Shown: in pieces, positions 26,401 to 36,310 of the stretch
Numbering within the stretch: position 1 is the stretch's first letter
How the letters are laid out: each line of letters begins with the position of its first letter
Source: Botryobacter ruber
GTDB lineage: Bacteria; Bacteroidota; Bacteroidia; Cytophagales; Hymenobacteraceae
Direction: 5' to 3'
Length of the DNA stretch: 64,000 bases
NCBI RefSeq assembly: GCF_003347595.2
Contig: NZ_QCZK02000049.1
Coordinates: 1-64,000 of the forward strand
The notes under the pieces: model-generated
What the model was told of the DNA's origin: nothing
Databases searched by the model: none
The model's input: only the letters and a program-made list of their open reading frames with translations
Position numbers and translations under genes: made by a program

Positions 26401-27486
26401 ATGAAACGCCCGTTCTACCTCTTCTCCAACGGCCGCCTCCGCGGGAAACACAATACGCTGGCCCTGGAGAAAGCTTCCTCCGACTGCCGTATACCCGACG
26501 ACGAAGATACCGAAGGCTTACCTAGCCAACCGGCAGACGGGCAAAAGTATCCATTTGCAGTAGAATCTGTAGAAAGCCTCTACCTTTTCGGCGAAATCGA
26601 CATCAACACCAAGCTGGTAACCTTCCTGGCACAGCAGGGAATCCCGATCTTCTTTTTCGACTACTACGGCAACTATACCGCATCGCTGTACCCGCGCCAG
26701 CCCGTTATCAGCGGACGTGTGCGTATGGCGCAGGCCCAGCATTACCTGAGCCCGAAAAAGCGGCTGGTGCTGGCAAAGGAATTTGTAGATGCAGCTCTGT
26801 TCAACATTCTGCGGGTGATGCGCTACTACGTGCCACGCCTGCCCGAACCCGAATCGCTTGCCTTACAGGAAAGCTGCGAACAGATTGAAGCAGAACGTTG
26901 CCGGATTTCAGCGTGTTCCGATATTCCCACGCTCATGAGTGCCGAAGGCCGCGCCCGCGACTGCTATTACCAAAGCTGGCCGCTCCTGCTGGGCGAGGCG
27001 GTAGCGCAGAAGTTTCCGTTTGATAAGCGGGAGCGCCGTCCGCCATCCAATGCCCTGAACGCGCTCATCTCGTTTGGCAACTCGTTGTGCTATTCCATCG
27101 CTCTCCGGCAGATTTACCGCACCGCCCTCGACCCGACCGTTTCATTTTTGCACGAGCCCGGCGACCGCCGCTTTTCGCTGTCGCTGGACCTGGCAGAAAT
27201 TTTCAAGCCCCTGCTCATCGACCGCGCAATATTTAAGTTGCTGAAGAACGGCGAAATTCAGCCAAAGCATTTCGAGCAGCGCATGGGCGGCTGTTTCCTC
27301 AAAGAGGAAGGACGCAAAATTTTCATGGCGCACCTGGACCAGCGCCTCCAGAAAACGGTACTTCACCGGCAACTGAACCGCCACATTTCGTACGAGCGGC
27401 TGGTACGGCTGGAGTGCCACAAACTAGTACGACACCTCTGTGACCCCAAGCATGACCCTTACCAGGGCCTGCACATGTGGTGGTAA
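26401..27486 (+). CDS. cas1: CRISPR integrase Cas1
   Basis: Catalyses spacer integration as a Cas1-Cas2 complex. I use the ATG at 26401 (MKRPFYLFSNGRLRGKHNTL), matching the N-terminal beta-domain; the frame is open upstream but that part overlaps cas4. 361 residues. Metal ligands: E182 (SAEGRARDCYY), H251 (FLHEPGDRRFSL) and E266 (LDLAEIFKPLLID). All intact. The start is slightly longer than in many I-B Cas1 proteins, with an acidic insert PDDEDTEG near 32-39. Confidence 0.95.
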   Translation: MKRPFYLFSNGRLRGKHNTLALEKASSDCRIPDDEDTEGLPSQPADGQKYPFAVESVESLYLFGEIDINTKLVTFLAQQGIPIFFFDYYGNYTASLYPRQPVISGRVRMAQAQHYLSPKKRLVLAKEFVDAALFNILRVMRYYVPRLPEPESLALQESCEQIEAERCRISACSDIPTLMSAEGRARDCYYQSWPLLLGEAVAQKFPFDKRERRPPSNALNALISFGNSLCYSIALRQIYRTALDPTVSFLHEPGDRRFSLSLDLAEIFKPLLIDRAIFKLLKNGEIQPKHFEQRMGGCFLKEEGRKIFMAHLDQRLQKTVLHRQLNRHISYERLVRLECHKLVRHLCDPKHDPYQGLHMWW

Positions 27487-27531
27487 GCAAACTGCTTCAT
27501 TCGTTCTTTGACGTACTGTAAAAAAAGACCT

Positions 27532-27795
27532 ATGCCCTATTTTATCGCCGTATATGATGTAAACCAGAATCGTGTAGGCAAAATGCTGAAGCTCTTCCGC
27601 AAGTACCTGACCTGGATACAGAACTCTGTATTCGAAGGTGAGCTAACGGAAGTCCAGTACCAGCGCCTCCGTCACGAAGCCAACAAACTGATAGAAGAAG
27701 GCGACGGTGTAGTCTTCTACCGAATGCGCGACGAGCGCTATCATGAACGGCACGTGTTGGGCGAAGACAAAGGCAGTCCGCAACGTTTTCTTTAA
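27532..27795 (+). CDS. cas2: CRISPR adaptation protein Cas2
   Basis: Structural partner of Cas1. The ATG at 27532 gives 87 residues, MPYFIAVYDVNQNRVGKMLK, with the conserved beta1 aspartate D9 and the family phrases YLTWIQNSVFEGELT and FYRMRDERY. Intact. Lies 45 bases after cas1, same strand. Last gene of the operon before the leader. Confidence 0.95.
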   Translation: MPYFIAVYDVNQNRVGKMLKLFRKYLTWIQNSVFEGELTEVQYQRLRHEANKLIEEGDGVVFYRMRDERYHERHVLGEDKGSPQRFL

Positions 27796-28129
27796 GAATC
27801 TTCTTTTTAGCCAGGTCGGAGGTGAGGGCTTGGTGGCAGGAGCAGTACATCGACTCCCCTATCTGGCTTTGGTTATGGACATTAAATTGTCTGCTTCAAA
27901 ACTTTTTTAGAAGCGTCGGGTGATAACAATAATAGGAGCTATTAGTAGGTGAGAAAGAATCACAACTTTCGAAGTTATGTAATTTCCTGAATTTCAATAT
28001 TTTTACTGAGTCGTCAGCTGCCTGTGTTTTTTACCTTACCGGGAGCTGACGCTTTTTATTCACCAAATACAAGAATAAAATCTTTCCATTCGCTCAGATT
28101 TCAGCCATTTGCGCTTAATTTAGCGGTGG
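27796..28129 (+). promoter_or_regulatory. CRISPR leader region
   Basis: 334 bases between cas2 and the first repeat. The opposite end of the array carries the only imperfect repeat, so new spacers should enter on this side. It holds a degenerate family A trace (about 27829-27846) and a stem-loop at 28012-28051. The array promoter should be here but no box is certain. Confidence 0.7.
28012..28056 (+). terminator. Stem-loop in the leader, possible cas operon terminator
   Basis: Arms CGTCAGCT (28012-28019) and AGCTGACG (28044-28051) are perfect; a CC/GG pair extends them past one mismatch. Loop about 24 bases, followed by CTTTTTATT. It could end the cas2 transcript or be a leader structure. It lies 78 bases before repeat 1. 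Confidence 0.45.
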
Positions 28130-30641
28130 ATTTCAATTGCACCTCTGTGGTATAGAAAGCCAGAAGAAGCACAGTTTTTAGAAACACGCAAATAATTTCA
28201 ATTGCACCTCTGTGGTATAGAAAGCTGCCGGGGGCAAGTTGCAGGCAATCGGGCAGAATATGATTTCAATTGCACCTCTGTGGTATAGAAAGTCGGTATA
28301 GTAAGATGATTGGTCTACCTCGCATTGGGATTTCAATTGCACCTCTGTGGTATAGAAAGGTGTACTTCGTATCGAGCCATTCCACCCGGCAAAGCTATTT
28401 CAATTGCACCTCTGTGGTATAGAAAGGCAGCAGTCCGGGCGGGAGGCGATACAGGCCGAGCAGATTTCAATTGCACCTCTGTGGTATAGAAAGGGATGCT
28501 CCAATACAGTGCCGACATTGGCCCCGTTCTATTTCAATTGCACCTCTGTGGTATAGAAAGGAGTACGATTCATTCGTGCGGCAGTACAACAGCAAGATTT
28601 CAATTGCACCTCTGTGGTATAGAAAGTAGAGATAATATATGAACGCATTACAAGGACTTGCCACATTTCAATTGCACCTCTGTGGTATAGAAAGGTCAAG
28701 CTCACAGCCAACCCGGAAGGCGATGCACAGGATTTCAATTGCACCTCTGTGGTATAGAAAGCTTGTTATTGATGAAACAAAAGAATCTGTAACATGGATG
28801 GGAATTTCAATTGCACCTCTGTGGTATAGAAAGCTGGTTAAAAGCAAGCCTAAAAGCAGCGCGGTAACAATTTCAATTGCACCTCTGTGGTATAGAAAGG
28901 AGTGGTAGAGCCATACGCTATCTCTACATCAATGCGATTTCAATTGCACCTCTGTGGTATAGAAAGTCAGATCAGCTTTCACAAACGAATCTGTGAAGTA
29001 GAATTTCAATTGCACCTCTGTGGTATAGAAAGTTGTTTTAAAGGCATCTAAATCTTTCCAAGTTACCCCATTTCAATTGCACCTCTGTGGTATAGAAAGA
29101 CAATCAGTTGCGCCCGACAAGCCTTGCTTCTGCCTTATTTCAATTGCACCTCTGTGGTATAGAAAGTTCCAGCGCCGTAATGCGAATGGCCCGGTTAACC
29201 CCTATTTCAATTGCACCTCTGTGGTATAGAAAGCTTTTACGCTTTGCAGGATATCCAGTTCCTGAATGATTTCAATTGCACCTCTGTGGTATAGAAAGGC
29301 TTTTTCTTGTTTCTGTGGTGATTAAAAAAATAGAAATTTCAATTGCACCTCTGTGGTATAGAAAGCTAAATCTTCCCTAAAATGAAAAAGTATAATTACC
29401 AGATTTCAATTGCACCTCTGTGGTATAGAAAGCTATTATGATGACGGCATTACGCCGGAGCAGACAATTAATTTCAATTGCACCTCTGTGGTATAGAAAG
29501 TTCAATCCCTTTAAAGGATTAAACTTCTTATTGCAAAATTTCAATTGCACCTCTGTGGTATAGAAAGCAGAAGCTGGTTGTGTGGCAGCCTCAAACGTAG
29601 CCGCATTTCAATTGCACCTCTGTGGTATAGAAAGTACATGGGCACTGCGGAGGAGTATATCGACCTGCTATTTCAATTGCACCTCTGTGGTATAGAAAGG
29701 GGTAATTATGTCTACAGATGGGCTGACAGAATTTAACCATTTCAATTGCACCTCTGTGGTATAGAAAGTACACCTTACGAACTCATTACCTACGAAGAAG
29801 TTCAAATTTCAATTGCACCTCTGTGGTATAGAAAGTACAGATACAGCCCTGATAACAGGCTTCGGCTTTGAATTTCAATTGCACCTCTGTGGTATAGAAA
29901 GGCACCCCGGAGTTCTTCCGGAAGACCCGGAACCTGATGGTGGATTTCAATTGCACCTCTGTGGTATAGAAAGTATTTCAGGCCACGTAAAGAAAGGCAA
30001 ATTATCCTGTATTTCAATTGCACCTCTGTGGTATAGAAAGCAGGGCAACGTCTACCATGATGCGGGCAAACCCGATATTTCAATTGCACCTCTGTGGTAT
30101 AGAAAGTTTGTTGTGGCCTAACCTCTGCTCTTTCTTTAATTCAATTTCAATTGCACCTCTGTGGTATAGAAAGTAGGTGCCCCGTATCGGGAGTTCACCT
30201 TTGTGATAATTTATTTCAATTGCACCTCTGTGGTATAGAAAGCCTATACCTATCCCATCAGGGTAAACCTTGCTGCGGCATTTCAATTGCACCTCTGTGG
30301 TATAGAAAGCCTCCAGCTCCAGCGCTAATAGCTCGTTATTAGCCATTTCAATTGCACCTCTGTGGTATAGAAAGGCATCTTCAGATATTTGGCACAGCAA
30401 AATATATACGTCATTTCAATTGCACCTCTGTGGTATAGAAAGTGAATCCTGTCTTTCAGTTCTACAGCACTTGTCTCAATTTCAATTGCACCTCTGTGGT
30501 ATAGAAAGGAGGTAAACCAGGGGGAAATAGTAGCGATCTTTTTAATTTCAATTGCACCTCTGTGGTATAGAAAGCACTAACTGTATATGTTGCCCTTTGT
30601 TCTTTCTTCGCATTTCAATTGCACCTCTGTGGTATAGAAAC
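28130..30641 (+). CRISPR. CRISPR array, 38 repeats of 30 bp, 37 spacers
   Basis: The repeat begins ATTTCAATTGCACC and ends GTGGTATAGAAAG. First copy 28130-28159, last 30612-30641. By eye, 37 copies are identical; only the last differs, its final G being C, which marks the leader-distal end. Spacers are mostly 35-39 bases, two are 42 (28762-28803 and 29902-29943). The 3' eight bases ATAGAAAG would be the crRNA 5' handle after Cas6 cutting. Transcription is taken as plus-strand from the cas2 side. Short apparent open frames across the array on both strands are products of the repeats and not genes. Confidence 0.98.
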
Positions 30642-31437
30642 CATGGTAATATAATCGGTATCTTTTTCACCGGTAAAAAAAAAATACTCAGCGGCAGCCA
30701 GCTTACCTTTTAATTAAAATTTTGTTTAAAAATATTACCATTGTAACAACTCTTACACGAATTAAATGTATACAAGCTATGAAAAGGTTTTATGTGACTG
30801 ATAATGATGTATTTGCAGGATGGTATAGCTAACGTCGTTACATATCGGACATGAGGAGAGGGTGTGGTGACTGCCGGAGCAGATGTTTTCACGCCCGATT
30901 CCGGTAAGTTCTGTCGCAGTCCATAGAAGGGTTGTCAATGATGTAAAACAACATAATTTTCCGCGGCATACGCGACATAACACCAGAGGCCCGACAGGTA
31001 TATGTGCCGCTATAGGCTCCGCACGGTTTCGGGAACGTGGTTAAACCGCGCTGGAAACTGTCGCTTTAGCCGTTGATGCAAACTGAACTGACTGTCCGGG
31101 CGGATCACCTGCTACTACAACAGTACATGTAGTAGCACCAACTGCAGGGACAGGCACAGGTGTATAAAATGATTTTGAATTGCTTTTCTGAAAGCATTTA
31201 CGCTCCCACTGGCCTTTAGTAGCTGTGCTTACATGCCATGCACATGCCTCTAGGGCTTTACCATTCTTTCCTTCAGCTATAATCTTCTGGGTTGTTATTT
31301 ATTTTTTGCGATGGAAAATCAAACTGTCATGTTTTTGGCTCCTGACTGCTCCTCTCCTGGCTGGCTCTGTTCCGTAGCTCCAGCTTCCTGCTTTACTCAA
31401 ATTCCGGACAACTCCTTCTTTAACTGGTAAGCGTACT
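30642..31437. other. Intergenic region downstream of the array
   Basis: About 800 bases with no convincing gene. On the minus strand 31298-31041 is open for 85 codons with protein-like text (GKALEACAWHVSTATKGQW, later VPVPAVGATTCTVVVAGDPPG) but has no start codon, so it may be a decayed fragment of unknown origin. The promoter of the following T9SS cargo gene should lie near its end. Confidence 0.4.
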
Positions 31438-31506
31438 ATGCCACACATCTTAAAACAGGCAGGGATAATTTCTCTGTTAAGGAGCAGCTTGTTTGCGGCT
31501 CGCACA

Positions 31507-34500
31507 ATGGCTGGATTCAAGCATCGCAGCCGCGAAATTTTATGTTTACAAAACCTTACTACGGCCCTCCTCCTACTCACGGGTGCCCTGCTGCTAACAG
31601 CAGGCAGCCATGCTCTGGCACAACCTGGTTCCAACGACACAAGCTTTAATACCGCAGAAACAGCCTTTAATCCTCAAGCAGGTTTTGATAATGTTGTAGA
31701 GGAGGTTGTACTGCAGCCGGACGGCAAAGTGGTTGTAGGGGGAAACTTTACAACCTTTAACAGTGTATCCCGAAGAGGCATTGCCCGTCTCAACGCTGAC
31801 GGCTCCCTCGATACTTCGTTCAATCCGGGAACGGGTCTGAACGGGAATGTACGTGCCATCGTTGTACAGCCTGACGGCAAGATAATAATAGCGGGAGACT
31901 TTAACTTCTACAATGGCGCAACCAGCAACATGATTGCCCGCCTCCACCCCGACGGCACCCTCGATACTTCTTTCAACCCGGGAGGAACAGGTTTTGGTAC
32001 TGATATTTATGCCCTCGCTCTGCAGTCTGACAATAAGATTGTTGTGGGAGGAGCCTTTATTGCTTACAAAGGTGTTCCCCGAAACCGGATTGTCCGCCTC
32101 AACGCCGACGGCTCCCTCGACACTACCTTCGACCCGGGAACTGGTTTTAGCGGTGACGACTCCCCCTATGTCTTTTCCATTGTTTTGCAGCCAGACAACA
32201 GGATGGTTGTAGGGGGGCGCTTTACCTCCTTCAACGGCACCTCCCGCAGCCGGATTGCCCGCCTCAACGCCGATGGTTCTCTCGATACCTCCTTTAACCC
32301 CGGAACTGGTTTTGATAGCAATGTTAATTCCATCGCCCTGCAGCCGGACGACAAGATAGTGGTGGGTGGGGTCTTTACCTCTTTCAACGGCACATCCCGC
32401 AACCGGATTACCCGCCTGAATGCCGACGGCTCCCTCGATACATCGTTCAATCCGGGCACGGGCCTTGATAACCAGGTTACGTCTGTTGAGTTACAACCCG
32501 ACGGTAAAGTGGTGCTGGTCGGAAACTTTACTTCCTTTAATGGCACGTCCCGCACCCGGATTGCCCGCCTCAATACCGATGGCTCGCTCGATACCTCCTT
32601 CGATCCGGGCACTGGTTTTACAGGTGGCAGCTTTTCATTTGTTTTTACGGTCGCCCTGCAGCCGAACGGCAAAATGGTGGTAGGAGGAGCCTTTACTGCC
32701 TTTAATGGCACAACCAGCAACCGGATTGCCCGCCTCAACGACAACGGCACCCGCGATGTGGGTGGAACCGGTTTCGATGATGGGGAGGTTTATCCGATCG
32801 TTATCCAGCAAGACGGAAAGATGGTGATGGGAGGAAACTTTACCTCCTTCAACGGGACAACCCGCCACAACATCACCCGCCTCCACCCCGACGGCTCCCT
32901 CGATACCTCCTTCGGCCAGGGAGCTGGTTTTAGAGGTGGTTCATTTACCTATGTTTATTCCCTTGCCTTGCAGCCAGACGGCAAGATAGTGGCAGGCGGA
33001 AGGTTTACCTCCTACAACGGCACGTCGAGCAACCGGATTATCCGCCTGAATGCCGACGGCACCCCCGATGCTTCTTTCAACACGGGAACTGGTTTTGATA
33101 GTATTGTATGGAATGTTACACTGCAGCCTGACGGAAAAATACTGGTCGGCGGAATCTTTACTTCTTACAATGGAACGGCCTGCAACCGGATTGCCCGCCT
33201 GAATAACGACGGCTCCCTCGACACTTCCTTCGATCCTGGAACTGGTTTTGATGGTGGCGAAGTGCTGGCTTTCGCACTGCAGCCAGACAACAAGATCCTG
33301 GTGGGCGGGGGCTTTACCTCCTTCAACGGCATGGCCCGCAACCGGATTGCCCGCCTCAACGCCAACGGCTCCCTCGACACGTCCTTTGACCCTGGAACTG
33401 GCTTCAGCGGAGATCCATCACAAACATTACCTTATGTTTTCTCCATCGTGCGACAACCTGACGGCAAGGTAGTTGCGGGCGGGGGCTTTACCTCCTTTAA
33501 CGGCACGGCCCGAAACCGGCTTGCCCGCCTCAATACGAACGGCTCCCTCGACGCCACCTTTAACCCGGGTACCGGTTTTAATCATTACGTTATTAGTGTT
33601 GCGCTGCAAGCCAACGGCAAACTTGTGGCAGGCGGATTTTTTACTTCCTTCAACGGCACAAATCACAACCATATTGCCCGCCTCAATGCCGACGGCTCCC
33701 TCGATGGCGGCTTCAGTACCGGAACAGGTTTTAGCGGCGGAACTTCACCCTATGTGCTGTCCGTTGTGCTGCAGCCTGACGGAAAGTTAGTTGTAGGCGG
33801 TAATTTTCTTTCCTTTAATACCATTCCAAAAGGCAGGATAGGCAGGATAGCCAGGCTGCATGGCGATTTCATTTGCGCTCCGGCGCCAACCACTGAGCCA
33901 CATCAATCCTTTTGCAGCGCCGACAATAAAACGGTGGCCGACCTGGCAGCTACCGGCACAAACCTGAAGTGGTATGATGCTCCTACAGGCGGCACCCTTT
34001 TACCCGGTACAACTGTACTGGCAACAGGTACCTATTACGTAAGCCAGAGCCCGGATGAAGATTGTGAAAGTGCGCGTACAGCGGTAGAAGTAACCATCAT
34101 CCCCTCTCCTCCCGTGAGCGTAAGCATTACAGCTTCGCCTTCTACCACCATCAAAGCCGGTACCAGTGTTACCTTTACCGCCACTCCCGTAAATGGGGGA
34201 ACGAACCCGGTGTATAGCTGGTGGATAAACGAAGAACAGGTAGCAGGTGTAACCGGCCCTACCTACACCACCACTACCCTGGCTAACGGCAACCAGGTAA
34301 CCTGCGTGTTAACCTCCGACGCACCCTGTGCCACCGGTAATCCGGCTCTTTCCAATCTGCTGACTATGACCGTGACGCCGGCAGATGTAAACGAACTGCC
34401 AAAAATCACTAAATTCTCACCGGTCTCAGGTCCCGTTGGAACGAGTGTCACGATAAGCGGTAAATTCTTTACCGGCACAACCGGCGTGTTTTTTAATGGC

Positions 34501-35199
34501 GTGAGTGCACAGTTTACGCTGGTGGATGCCACAACTATAACCACCATCGTTCCGGCAGAGGCTGGTTCCGGTAAGATCACGGTAACCAATCCAACAGGCA
34601 ATGCCATCAGTGACAAGGATTTTACGGTACTGCCCGATTTTCCTGCTCCTACTGTCAAAAGCTTTTCGCCCGCTTCCGGTCCTGTGGGCACTGTGGTAAC
34701 CATAACAGGCACCAACTTTATTGAGGATGGAACGGTTACTTTTAACGGTACGGTAGCTACGTTGTTTACAGTGCAGAGTGCTACAACCATCCAGGCAACG
34801 GTTCCTGCAAACGCCACTACAGGCCCTATCGCTGTTACCACAGAGTACGGAACCGGCACCAGCAAAAAGAGCTTTAAAGTAACCGGTACAACTGCAACCG
34901 CCGTATCTTTAACTGCCATAGTTCAGGCGATTGAAGACGAACAAGTCTTAACAGCCTATCCGAATCCTTTTGCAGGAAACGCTGCCCTGCACATTACCCT
35001 GCAGCAGGGCGGAGACTATTCGGTTACGCTTCACGATGCAACAGGCAGACTGGTCTCCCTGCTCAAACAGGGTACCGCGGAAGCCGGAAAACGCAACACG
35101 GTAACGGTGGACGGCGCTAACCTGCCGGCAGGCCTGTACCTGGTGCGGCTCGTGTCTGGCGAAGGCCAGCACATCGTAAAACTGGTGCTGGAAAAGTAA
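31507..35199 (+). CDS. Secreted delta-60 repeat protein with T9SS sorting domain
   Basis: Large secreted or surface protein. After a signal peptide (ending SHALAQ) come 14 delta-60 repeats of about 50-58 residues, each built on FNPGTGF...LQPDGKxVVGGxFTSFNGTxRNRIARLNADGSLDTS, probably forming beta-propellers. Then an Ig-like stretch (about 890-960), two IPT/TIG domains (PKITKFSPVSGPVGTSVTI and PTVKSFSPASGPVGTVVTI), and a C-terminal type A sorting domain (YPNPFAGNAAL...GLYLVRLVSGEG...VKLVLEK) that targets it to type IX secretion. I prefer the ATG at 31507 (MAGFKHRSRE) over 31438 because it leaves a normal signal peptide. Function unknown; possibly adhesion. Confidence 0.85.
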   Translation: MAGFKHRSREILCLQNLTTALLLLTGALLLTAGSHALAQPGSNDTSFNTAETAFNPQAGFDNVVEEVVLQPDGKVVVGGNFTTFNSVSRRGIARLNADGSLDTSFNPGTGLNGNVRAIVVQPDGKIIIAGDFNFYNGATSNMIARLHPDGTLDTSFNPGGTGFGTDIYALALQSDNKIVVGGAFIAYKGVPRNRIVRLNADGSLDTTFDPGTGFSGDDSPYVFSIVLQPDNRMVVGGRFTSFNGTSRSRIARLNADGSLDTSFNPGTGFDSNVNSIALQPDDKIVVGGVFTSFNGTSRNRITRLNADGSLDTSFNPGTGLDNQVTSVELQPDGKVVLVGNFTSFNGTSRTRIARLNTDGSLDTSFDPGTGFTGGSFSFVFTVALQPNGKMVVGGAFTAFNGTTSNRIARLNDNGTRDVGGTGFDDGEVYPIVIQQDGKMVMGGNFTSFNGTTRHNITRLHPDGSLDTSFGQGAGFRGGSFTYVYSLALQPDGKIVAGGRFTSYNGTSSNRIIRLNADGTPDASFNTGTGFDSIVWNVTLQPDGKILVGGIFTSYNGTACNRIARLNNDGSLDTSFDPGTGFDGGEVLAFALQPDNKILVGGGFTSFNGMARNRIARLNANGSLDTSFDPGTGFSGDPSQTLPYVFSIVRQPDGKVVAGGGFTSFNGTARNRLARLNTNGSLDATFNPGTGFNHYVISVALQANGKLVAGGFFTSFNGTNHNHIARLNADGSLDGGFSTGTGFSGGTSPYVLSVVLQPDGKLVVGGNFLSFNTIPKGRIGRIARLHGDFICAPAPTTEPHQSFCSADNKTVADLAATGTNLKWYDAPTGGTLLPGTTVLATGTYYVSQSPDEDCESARTAVEVTIIPSPPVSVSITASPSTTIKAGTSVTFTATPVNGGTNPVYSWWINEEQVAGVTGPTYTTTTLANGNQVTCVLTSDAPCATGNPALSNLLTMTVTPADVNELPKITKFSPVSGPVGTSVTISGKFFTGTTGVFFNGVSAQFTLVDATTITTIVPAEAGSGKITVTNPTGNAISDKDFTVLPDFPAPTVKSFSPASGPVGTVVTITGTNFIEDGTVTFNGTVATLFTVQSATTIQATVPANATTGPIAVTTEYGTGTSKKSFKVTGTTATAVSLTAIVQAIEDEQVLTAYPNPFAGNAALHITLQQGGDYSVTLHDATGRLVSLLKQGTAEAGKRNTVTVDGANLPAGLYLVRLVSGEGQHIVKLVLEK

Positions 35200-35261
35200 C
35201 AGCAGGCACTGCTTATCCATCCAGTCACAGGTTAACAGGATAAACGAAACAGCCTATACGG

Positions 35262-35293
35262 GAAGCCTCCAATGTTGGTGCGTTGGGGGCTTC
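35262..35293 (+). terminator. Hairpin after the T9SS cargo gene
   Basis: GAAGCCTCCAA (35262-35272) pairs with TTGGGGGCTTC (35283-35293) with one wobble, followed by TTTAT. Confidence 0.65.
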
Positions 35294-35353
35294 TTTATGT
35301 GCTTATGTTCCAAACCCTGAAGCCCCGGCAAGGGTATTCGGTCCCTCCCCCAT

Positions 35354-35380
35354 CAGCAGCGGCTGTGGTGGCTGGTGCAG
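35354..35380 (-). repeat. Dispersed 28-bp element (family A)
   Basis: Plus-strand CAGCAGCGGCTGTGGTGGCT then GGTGCAG; sits within the 354-base gap between the T9SS cargo gene and pcm, which otherwise holds only the terminator above and no gene. Confidence 0.7.
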
Positions 35381-35553
35381 TAAACTTTTGAGCGCGTTTT
35401 TCTCGCTAATCTGATGCAGCGGTAGCACCAACCTGGCTCTGAACCGTGAAAAACTTATTCCGGCAGCAGAAGTATAAAATAGGAACACCCGGTACGCGAA
35501 CAGCGGATACTGCTGCCCTTACTTCATTTCCCTCACCTATAATTTAACAGGCT

Positions 35554-36252
35554 ATGTTACTACCGGCTCCTATCCTGCTATTGCTCCTGCTGCTAACGTT
35601 TCCGGTACAGGAGGATATTTACAAAGAGAAAAGAGAAAAAATGGTGGAGCGCCATATCAAAGGCAGGGGCATCAGCGATAAGGCAGTGCTAAAGGCCATG
35701 CGCACCGTGAAGCGGCACCTGTTCGTGCCCCAGGCGCTGGCAGCCGAGGCGTATAATGATCATCCCCTTCCCATTGGCCATGACCAAACCATCTCCCAGC
35801 CTTATATCGTGGCTTATATGACGGAAGTCCTCGAACCAAAGCCGCAGATGAAAGTGCTGGAAATAGGCACCGGCTCCGGGTACCAGGCGGCCGTACTGGC
35901 AGAAATCGTGAAAGAAGTGTACACCATCGAAATTGTGCCTGAACATGGCAGGGCTGCGGCGGAACGGTTAAAAAAGCTGGGCTACGACAACGTACACGTG
36001 AAGGTAGGCGACGGTTACAAAGGCTGGAAAGAACATGCTCCCTACGATGCCATTATCGTTACCGCCGGCGCTGAAGCTGTTCCGCCTCCCCTGCTGGAGC
36101 AACTGAAAGAAGGCGGCAGCATGGTCATTCCCGTTGGCCCGCAAAACCAGACGCAGTCGCTGCAGCTGATCGAAAAGAAGAAAGGCAAAGCGGTTACCAA
36201 AGACCTGCTACCGGTAGTGTTTGTGCCGTTCACGCGGGAGAAGGAAGAGTAA
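35554..36252 (+). CDS. pcm: Protein-L-isoaspartate O-methyltransferase
   Basis: Repairs isoaspartyl residues in aged proteins using S-adenosylmethionine. 232 residues including a hydrophobic N-terminus (about 1-16) that may export it to the periplasm. The body matches PCMT: MVERHIKGRGI, RHLFVP, DHPLPIGHDQTISQPYIVA, SAM motif VLEIGTGSGYQAAVLAE (about 108-124) and PYDAIIVTAGAEAVPPPLLEQL. Complete. Exported PCMTs are known in this phylum; that point is inference here. Confidence 0.93.
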   Translation: MLLPAPILLLLLLLTFPVQEDIYKEKREKMVERHIKGRGISDKAVLKAMRTVKRHLFVPQALAAEAYNDHPLPIGHDQTISQPYIVAYMTEVLEPKPQMKVLEIGTGSGYQAAVLAEIVKEVYTIEIVPEHGRAAAERLKKLGYDNVHVKVGDGYKGWKEHAPYDAIIVTAGAEAVPPPLLEQLKEGGSMVIPVGPQNQTQSLQLIEKKKGKAVTKDLLPVVFVPFTREKEE

Positions 36253-36280
36253 GCCGCATTCGAGCATCAAAAAAGCCTGT

Positions 36281-36310
36281 TGCACCTGCCACCACAGCCG
36301 CTGCTGCCAG
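36281..36310 (+). repeat. Dispersed 28-bp element (family A)
   Basis: TGCACCTGCCACCACAGCCG then CTGCTGCC; exact core, 28 bases after the pcm stop. Confidence 0.8.

Noticed and set aside
28333..30400. Several 60-105 codon open frames across the array on both strands
   Set aside because: They consist of the repeat translated over and over (LYHRGAIEI, QLHLCGIER) plus spacer text, and are artefacts of the repeat having no stops.
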